Positions 58,772-64,000 of a DNA stretch of 64,000 bases are shown here, piece by piece (position 1 is the first letter of the stretch; every line of letters begins with the position of its first letter). The notes below the pieces were generated by a model that did not search any database, was not told where the DNA came from, and saw nothing but the letters and a program-made list of their open reading frames with translations. Made by a program: the position numbers and the translations under genes. Origin of the DNA: JAFDWR01 sp038216655 (lineage in GTDB: Bacteria > Armatimonadota > Fimbriimonadia > Fimbriimonadales > Fimbriimonadaceae); NCBI GenBank assembly GCA_038216655.1, contig JBBQPZ010000009.1, positions 1 through 64,000 on the forward strand, read 5' to 3'.

Positions 58772-59708
58772 TTATGATCGGGTGCGAGGTTGAGTCGTCG
58801 TCGGCGTACCGGATTCCTTCATCAGCGTCGAGAGATCGAAGATCATTCCGCCGCCACCACCGGAACTGTAGACGGACGGCAGTTTGCCATCCCATTTCTC
58901 GATCCACTCCCGGGCGATGACCAGTCCCGCACCTTGGACCTTGAGTGATTCGGCGTTCAGTTGCGCGGCCTTCGCCGTTCCTTCGGCCTTCGCGATCGCC
59001 GTCTGCTTCTGAAGTTCGGCCTGCTGAAGCACGTACTTCTGCTTCTCGGCGTCCTGTTGAGCGACCTGTTTGGCCTCAATCGCGTGGTTAAACTCCGGCG
59101 AGAAATCGAAGTTTGTGATCGATAGCCCCGAAGGCTCGACCATGATGTCGTATGCCTTTAAGCGACCCGTGATGTCCTGCTCAACTTCCATTTTCACTTG
59201 CGCACGACTCTAAATGAGCTCTTCCGCCGTGTACTTGGCGGTGACCGTCTTGATCGACTCCTGCACCGCCGGGTCGATAATCCGGCTGTTGTACTCGGCT
59301 CCGACGTTGCGGTAGATCGTGGCGACCCGGCTCGGATCGATGTGAAAGTTGAGCGCGAGCGAAGTCGTCACTGTCTGCAAGTCCCGCGACGCCGCGGTTG
59401 CCTTGCTCTCCTCTTTTTGGGTCCGCGTTTCCATCAGCACCACCGAATCCATCCCTGGGGTGATCATGTGCAGCCCTTCAGTTAGGTCGCCGGAGGCGGC
59501 GCCAAAACGAAGCAGGACGGGCCCGGTTACCCGTCGGCACGATGACTACCGAGGCAGCAATTAGCCCGCCAAAGAACATCATGACGCCGATCACGCGGGT
59601 CGTCTAAGCGGCGGCATTCAGGTTGATGTGCTCGGCGGTCTGCTGATTGAGGCCGCGCAAGACAAACGAAAAGATCAATACGATCAGACCTAAGAAACTT
59701 ATTCCCAC
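58772..59708 (-). pseudogene. SPFH/prohibitin-family gene, multiply disrupted
   Basis: Reassembled from pieces: GTG at 59708 preceded by GAGGGG, a TM segment, TAG at 59604-59606 after NLNAAA, FFGGLIAASVVIVPTGNRA, a one-base frameshift (extra C) near 59520, VLLRFGAASGDLTEGLHMITPGMDSVVLMETRTQKEE, TAG at 59210-59212 after AEELI, then EVEQDITGRLKAYDIMV and a long coiled-coil-type tail (QVAQQDAEKQKYVLQQAELQKQTA) to 58772. Both stops are CAG-to-TAG convertible. The intact protein would have about 310 residues, like prohibitin/HflC relatives. Confidence 0.85.
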
Positions 59709-59743
59709 GATGATATTCCCCTCGAACTCGGATACGAGTGAGC

Positions 59744-60751
59744 ATGGCAAAGGGATTCAGCGGCGTCCCATTCGTAGTCGGTAACCTTGCCCAGATGTTG
59801 GGCGAGTTGATGGAGCGGGAGATCGCGGAGCAGCCGGGGCTCTTGCGCGGGCGTTCGGAGCAATATTTCGAGACCTTGACTTCGATGCTTGGCGGCGTCA
59901 AGCCAGATTTGATCCTCCTTGTCGCGCGCGGCTCGTCGGACAATGCCGCCCTCTTCGCCCGCTACTTGATCGAGATCCACCTTGGGATTCCCGTCTCTCT
60001 CGCCGCGCCGAGCGTGCTGACCCGCTATCACCGCCACGTCAAGTACAAGAACTGCCTCGCAATCGGCATCTCCCAGAGCGGAGCGGCCCCGGACGTCGCG
60101 GAGGTTCTGCTCGCCCTCCAAGAGTCGGGGAATACGGCGCTGGCGATCACCAACACCGTGCCCTCCCGCCTGGCCAACGAAGTCGCCCACGTCCTTCCGC
60201 TCGAAGTCGGGATGGAACTCTCGGTCGCCGCGACCAAGACCTACTCCGCTTCCTTGTTGGCGCTCTACCAAATCGTCCGCGCCCTTGGAGGCGATCTCCC
60301 GAACCCGACCGAACTGCTTCCTGACGAGGCATGGAACACCGCATGCCGCTCCATCGCCTTCGCCGACGGCATCCGATTCGCCGAGTCTTCGCCCCAGTTC
60401 TCACTGGGCCGCGGCTACGGGTTCTCGACCGCCAACGAGGCCGCGTTGAAGCTGATGGAGTGTGCCCTCATCCCGGCCAAGGCGTACTCGACCGCCGACT
60501 TCGAGCACGGACCCAAGGCGCTCGCCGGACCCGGTAGCGGACTTCTGCTGTTCGACGAAGCTCCCGCCAGCGTGATCGCCCAAGGTGGTGAACTCACTTA
60601 CGCGCCGGTGCCCCCGGAGCATGTCCCGGAGATTCTCCATCCGATCTGGCAGATCCTCTACGCCCAATGGCTGGCACTTGCCTGTGCCCGGCTGAAGAAC
60701 CTCGACCCCGACAATCCCCAGTTCATTCAGAAGGTCACGCGCACGATCTAG
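59744..60751 (+). CDS. SIS-domain sugar isomerase-like protein
   Basis: 335 residues with two SIS domains: LILLVARGSSDNAALFARYLIEIH, ISQSGAAPDVAEVLLALQESG, GRGYGFSTANEAALKLMECA and AYSTADFEHGPKALA, resembling the isomerase half of GlmS or AgaS-type proteins. It lacks the N-terminal glutamine amidotransferase of GlmS. Likely binds or isomerises hexosamine or hexulose phosphates, perhaps as deaminase or regulator. Starts ATG at 59744 (GTG at 59738 possible). Confidence 0.85.
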   Translation: MAKGFSGVPFVVGNLAQMLGELMEREIAEQPGLLRGRSEQYFETLTSMLGGVKPDLILLVARGSSDNAALFARYLIEIHLGIPVSLAAPSVLTRYHRHVKYKNCLAIGISQSGAAPDVAEVLLALQESGNTALAITNTVPSRLANEVAHVLPLEVGMELSVAATKTYSASLLALYQIVRALGGDLPNPTELLPDEAWNTACRSIAFADGIRFAESSPQFSLGRGYGFSTANEAALKLMECALIPAKAYSTADFEHGPKALAGPGSGLLLFDEAPASVIAQGGELTYAPVPPEHVPEILHPIWQILYAQWLALACARLKNLDPDNPQFIQKVTRTI

Positions 60752-60808
60752 GTTTCTGAACGGAACCCATCAGGTCCTTTGTGCCGTTATCGAAAGTGGG
60801 AGAAACCA

Positions 60809-61216
60809 ATGTTTGAAGATAAGAATGGCCGCTTGGTCAGCAACGTAAGGGAAGCCGAAGACTATCTTTGGCGGTTCATCGCCGAGAACATGACGATCAC
60901 CGACCCGCGCATGCTTGCGCAGTCGTTCGACTTCGATCTGTACATGCCCTGGTTGCTCCAGATTTTCGACACCCAGGGACACCAACCGAACGAGGCGATG
61001 TCTCTGCTCGAACTCCAGCGGGTCTATATGGACGCCGCCTGGGACCTGGTGATGCAGGGCTATCTGCGCCCCGGTCCGCGCTCGATCAACAGCGAACAAT
61101 CCAACGACGGATACGGAAAGGGCTACTCGCTCACGGTCAAGGGGTTGGAGAAAGTGGCCGCGGTGAAGTTCGGCACGGAAGCCGCGGAGACAGAGGCGCT
61201 GGGCGTTGGGCATTAG
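60809..61216 (+). CDS. Hypothetical protein
   Basis: 135 residues: an acidic helical domain with YLWRFIAENMTITDPRMLAQSFDFDLYMPWLLQIFD and LQRVYMDAAWDLVMQGYLRPGPR. ATG 60809 has GGGAGA upstream. The C-terminus (EAAETEALGVGH) runs into a GCGTTGGGC repeat, so the end may be a chance extension. No recognised family. Confidence 0.6.
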   Translation: MFEDKNGRLVSNVREAEDYLWRFIAENMTITDPRMLAQSFDFDLYMPWLLQIFDTQGHQPNEAMSLLELQRVYMDAAWDLVMQGYLRPGPRSINSEQSNDGYGKGYSLTVKGLEKVAAVKFGTEAAETEALGVGH

Positions 61217-61303
61217 GTTCAAATGGAGGACTAGCTCACCCCTCGCACTCCCTGTACGAAACCTAGATCCTAACGCCCAACGCCTAACGCCCAACGCCTT
61301 CCC
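61195..61303. repeat. GCGTTGGGC-type hairpin repeat
   Basis: Left arm GCGCTGGGCGTTGGGCATTAGG (61197-61218) and right arm CCTAACGCCCAACGCC-type (61270-61303) are complementary around a central spacer. Related to the words at 1165-1370 and 21226-21250. Confidence 0.6.
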
Positions 61304-61326
61304 AGCTTGGTATCCTCTTGGGGTCA

Positions 61327-62064
61327 ATGAAGATTCTCGTCCCGATCAAGCGCGTGGTCGACCCGTACGCCAAGGTGAAGCCCTTGGGTGACGGTTCCGG
61401 CATCGACACCGGCGGCATGCAATTCGCGATCAACCCGTTCGACGAGATCGCGGTCGAAGAAGCGGTGCGACTTCGCGAGAAGGACCCAGCGGTGGAGATC
61501 ACCGTGGTGTCCATCGGCGCGGGCGAGTGCGAGGAGCAACTTCGCAAGGCTCTCGCAATGGGTGCGGACAAGGCCCTGCTCGTTGAGACGAGCGAAGTCT
61601 ACGACTCGCCAAGCGTTGCCGCCGAGCTTGCGGCGCTGGCATTGGAATTGTCGCCTGACTTGATTTTGATGGGAAAGCAGGCAACAGACGACGACTGCAA
61701 CCAGGTGGGCCAAATGCTCGCCGCACGGCTCGATTGGCCTCAAGCCACCTTCGCTTCGAAGGTTGAGATCGTTCCTGGTGGGTTGAGGGTCACCCGAGAG
61801 ACGGACACCGGCGAGGAAACATTCGAGCTTCCTTTGCCCGCAGTGGTAACCGCCGACTTGCGATTGAACGAGCCACGTTACATCGCGCTCCCCGGCATCA
61901 TCAAGGCACGCTCCAAGCCTCTGGATCGCCGCCCCCCCCTGACCGAGCCGAGGCTTCGCACGAAGACCGTCGCCTATTCCGCGCCCCCCGCCCGCGCCGC
62001 GGGTCGGAAAGTCGCAAGCGTCGATGAACTGGTTGCCGCTCTGCGCGAGCGAGGTGCGCTGTAA
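61327..62064 (+). CDS. etfB: Electron-transfer flavoprotein beta subunit
   Basis: 245 residues: KILVPIKRVVDPYAKVKPL, INPFDEIAVEEAVRLRE, LAMGADKALLVE, DLILMGKQATDDDCNQVGQMLAARL and TKTVAYSAPP near the end (the family's DLR-type loop is represented by RLNEPRYIALPGIIKARSKP). With the alpha subunit it accepts electrons from acyl-CoA and related dehydrogenases. ATG 61327; the stop overlaps etfA's ATG (TAATG). Confidence 0.95.
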   Translation: MKILVPIKRVVDPYAKVKPLGDGSGIDTGGMQFAINPFDEIAVEEAVRLREKDPAVEITVVSIGAGECEEQLRKALAMGADKALLVETSEVYDSPSVAAELAALALELSPDLILMGKQATDDDCNQVGQMLAARLDWPQATFASKVEIVPGGLRVTRETDTGEETFELPLPAVVTADLRLNEPRYIALPGIIKARSKPLDRRPPLTEPRLRTKTVAYSAPPARAAGRKVASVDELVAALRERGAL

Positions 62065-62957
62065 TGTCCAAGCTTCTCCTGATTGCCTTCGAACCAATCG
62101 ACGCCGAATCCGGCGCACCTTTCGCACAGCGACTTGGGCTTCCTTTCGCTATCCTCTTTGTGACTGGTTCGGCGGTAACCGATCTCGGTGCCGCATCTTG
62201 CCTAGAGGCGGGCCTCGCCGAAGTGCCTCCCGCTGACGGGATCGCCAAGGGCCTCGCATCGATCGCGGGGGGGTTCACCCACATTGCCGCTGTTTCCTCG
62301 ATGCGCTCGAAGGATGTTCTGGCCCGACTCGCCGGGTTGCTCGACGCGGCGATGGTTACCGATGTCATCGCGGTGAACTCGCCAACCTCCTTCAACCGCC
62401 CGATTATCGCGGGTGCGGTCATCGCGACAGTCGAGGTGCTCGCCTCGCCGGTCGTGCTCACGGTTCGCCCCGCCGGCTTCGGCCAGCCCCTCCGCGGGGG
62501 TGCTTCCATAGTTTCCCCAATCTCGATGGATGTCGCTTCCAAGGTCACCGTCTCCGGCAAGACCGCCCGCGGCGGCTCGCGTCCGGACCTCACGCAAGCC
62601 AAAATCATCATCTCCGGCGGGCGACCCCTGAAGGACGCGGAGACGTTCGAGCGGGTGATGGGCGGGTTCGCCGACCAGGTCGGCGGCGCCGTCGGTGCGA
62701 CGCGCGCTGCGGTCGATTCGGGGATCGCCCCGAACGAACTGCAGGTGGGCCAGACCGGCAAGATCGTCGCTCCGGACCTCTACATCGCCGCCGGCATCTC
62801 CGGCTCGACGCAGCACATGGCGGGGATCAAGGACTCCAAGATCATCGTCGCGATCAACAAAGACCCCGACGCCCCGATCTTCGAGTTCGCGGACTACGGG
62901 CTGGTCGCCGACTTGTTCGACGCCGTCCCGGCGATTCAGGCGAAGCTAAAAGAATAG
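62064..62957 (+). CDS. etfA: Electron-transfer flavoprotein alpha subunit
   Basis: 297 residues: N-terminal domain with SSMRSKDVLARLAGLLDAAMVTDV, C-terminal FAD-binding domain KIIISGGRPLKDAETFERVMGGFADQVGGAVGATRAAVDSGIAPNELQVGQTGKIVAPDLYIAAGISGSTQHMAGIKDSKIIVAINKDPDAPIFEFADYGLVADLF, the ETF alpha signature. Full length. No ETF:quinone oxidoreductase is nearby. Confidence 0.96.
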   Translation: MSKLLLIAFEPIDAESGAPFAQRLGLPFAILFVTGSAVTDLGAASCLEAGLAEVPPADGIAKGLASIAGGFTHIAAVSSMRSKDVLARLAGLLDAAMVTDVIAVNSPTSFNRPIIAGAVIATVEVLASPVVLTVRPAGFGQPLRGGASIVSPISMDVASKVTVSGKTARGGSRPDLTQAKIIISGGRPLKDAETFERVMGGFADQVGGAVGATRAAVDSGIAPNELQVGQTGKIVAPDLYIAAGISGSTQHMAGIKDSKIIVAINKDPDAPIFEFADYGLVADLFDAVPAIQAKLKE

Positions 62958-62960
62958 GGG

Positions 62961-63076
62961 TTGTCATCCCGAGGGAGCTCTAGCGACCAGAAGGATCTGA
63001 CCGTAGCCGCCAATGGCTTTCTATCAAGTTGCCATGACTGTCAGATCCCTCGGCACAAACATCCTTCGGGATGACA
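62961..63076. repeat. MITE-like inverted-repeat element
   Basis: Ends TTGTCATCCCGAG (62961-62973) and CGGGATGACA (63068-63076 region). Its right part, read in reverse, matches the block at 40773-40811 nearly exactly (one difference in about 37 bases). Intergenic, immediately after etfA. Confidence 0.7.
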
Positions 63077-63080
63077 CGCC

Positions 63081-63887
63081 TTACGGCTTCTCCATCAGCA
63101 GCGAGAACGTCTGCGGCAGCAGCCGCACCCGCTCCGGTGGCATGTTCGGATAGCAGTCCCAGAACAGATCCGGGAGCTCCTCCAGCTTCACCAGCCGTAT
63201 CCCCGCCTCCACGAGCGGGTTCATGATCTCGCCGAGCCGCCAGCAGCGTTCGTGCTTGATCGCGTGCTCCGACTCCGGCTTGCCGAGGTCACCGATGTAC
63301 GTCTCCGGCCAACCGCCTTCGCTGTAGACCTTGGTCGAGAAGTAGTCGCCGTAGAGCGGGTCGAGGCGGAAATCCTCTGCCTTGATGTCCCAGACATAGG
63401 ACAAGGGATGCGTGTCAAAAACGTACAGCTTCCCTCCCGGCTTCAGCAGACGATGAACTACCGCTGCCCAGGCCGGGATGTCGTGAATCCAGCAGATCGC
63501 CCCGCGTCCGGTGTAGACCAGGTCCGCAGTGCCGTCGAGTTCATGCGGCGTGTCGAGGACGTCGCAACGGAACCACTGCGCGGGCGCGCTTAGCGCTGCC
63601 GACTTGCGCTCGGCGACTCCGATCATACGGTCGCTGATGTCGACGCCGACCACCTCGTGGGCACCGAGGTTCCACAGTGAAAGTGTGTCGGTCCCGCCCG
63701 CGCACTGCAGATGGATCGCGCGTTGGCACCATTCGCTCAGGTTCGCGAGGTAGGGCAATTCCGGCGGCTCAAAGTTCGTCCCGCCCTTGCGCAGGAACTC
63801 GATCCGCTCCTGCAATTCCCCCTCATAGAACTCCGCCCCCTCATTCCAACCCTTCCGATTGTCCTCATGCATCTGCCGCGCATCCAT
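63081..63887 (-). CDS. SAM-dependent methyltransferase
   Basis: 268 residues with class I methyltransferase order: AGGTDTLSLWNLGAHEVVGVDISDRMIGVAERKSAAL (motif I and acidic end of strand 2), FRCDVLDTP, TGRGAICWIHD, LKPGGKLYVFDTHPLSYVWD. No specificity motif; the family includes ubiquinone and small-molecule methylases. The start is an ATG at 63887. Gene faces etfA across the repeat element. Confidence 0.88.
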   Translation of the reverse strand: MDARQMHEDNRKGWNEGAEFYEGELQERIEFLRKGGTNFEPPELPYLANLSEWCQRAIHLQCAGGTDTLSLWNLGAHEVVGVDISDRMIGVAERKSAALSAPAQWFRCDVLDTPHELDGTADLVYTGRGAICWIHDIPAWAAVVHRLLKPGGKLYVFDTHPLSYVWDIKAEDFRLDPLYGDYFSTKVYSEGGWPETYIGDLGKPESEHAIKHERCWRLGEIMNPLVEAGIRLVKLEELPDLFWDCYPNMPPERVRLLPQTFSLLMEKP

Positions 63888-64000
63888 TCCGCGACACTAC
63901 CCTCAGGGGGGTGGCATGATCTGCTCGGGTGCTCAGCACTTTGCGGGCCACACACTCACATCACCCGACAGACCGTGTCCTTGGAAGCCGGTGGCACTTA
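63888..64000. other. Right edge, nothing assigned
   Basis: 113 bases at the window edge. A rightward frame from ATG at about 63914 runs to the edge but is too short to judge. Likely holds the methyltransferase promoter. Confidence 0.3.

Noticed and set aside
45739..59708. UAG reassigned to glutamine
   Set aside because: Several intact genes (GT4 ending at 9384, KdpD-like at 5490, Cj0069-family at 45783) use TAG as their normal stop, so a general reassignment is unlikely.

Overview
The window looks like chromosome from a Gram-negative, free-living bacterium of moderately high GC. kdsA points to LPS-type Kdo synthesis, murB and an AMIN-type amidase to a peptidoglycan wall, and there are two PEP-CTERM genes, a MtrB-like outer-membrane barrel and many secreted or lipoprotein genes. 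The flavour (DUF6754 membrane operon, PEP-CTERM, multihaem operon with its own Ccm parts, small domain-poor secreted proteins) suggests Armatimonadota (Fimbriimonadia-like). That placement is an inference from protein style, not from a marker alignment.

Layout. 1-430: end of an IS481-like element next to a tRNA-Arg(UCG) split by a small group I intron. 462-9384: a redoxin, a histidine kinase / response regulator / kinase-less KdpD module, a 38-residue small ORF with a very strong ribosome-binding site, and a mannoside cluster (helical-barrel protein, GH130 phosphorylase, GT4). 9465-17738: the most striking locus, a seven-gene leftward operon encoding a decahaem cytochrome, an MtrB/PioB-like barrel, an octahaem lipoprotein cytochrome, CcmF, two haem plus calcium-loop cytochromes and a CxxxY-type CcmE. 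It looks like a self-contained trans-outer-membrane electron conduit with its own maturation factors. 18169-26988: uridine-kinase-like protein, FG-GAP protein, tRNA-Lys, GNAT, a frameshifted secreted protein, Spy-like protein, AraC regulator, solute-binding lipoprotein and RecO. 27258-34116: glmU-prs followed by six tightly coupled membrane genes of unknown function. 34434-38268: kdsA and clpC, separated by repeats and a structured leader. 38683-50543: accessory and eroding DNA, with an odd tRNA plus AT-richer gene, a cysteine-type PLP enzyme, a diguanylate cyclase with a degenerate receiver, a broken arsC, PEP-CTERM genes (one with an in-frame amber), a truncated ECF sigma factor and a halogenase-like flavoenzyme. 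50645-62957: housekeeping genes (amidase, GerMN, M50, PAP2, murB, tsaB, GAF kinase, SIS protein, etfBA) plus a multiply broken SPFH gene. 63081-63887: a methyltransferase.

Repeats. Four MITE-like inverted-repeat elements with ends related to TTGTCATYCCGA, two of them flanked by inverted hexamer arrays; two 10-bp-period tandem arrays; and a GCGTTGGGC-type word family occupy the intergenic spaces. Broken genes (arsC, SPFH, the secreted protein at 22145, the PEP-CTERM gene at 45739, the ECF sigma factor) are frequent enough that either real erosion or assembly error should be considered.
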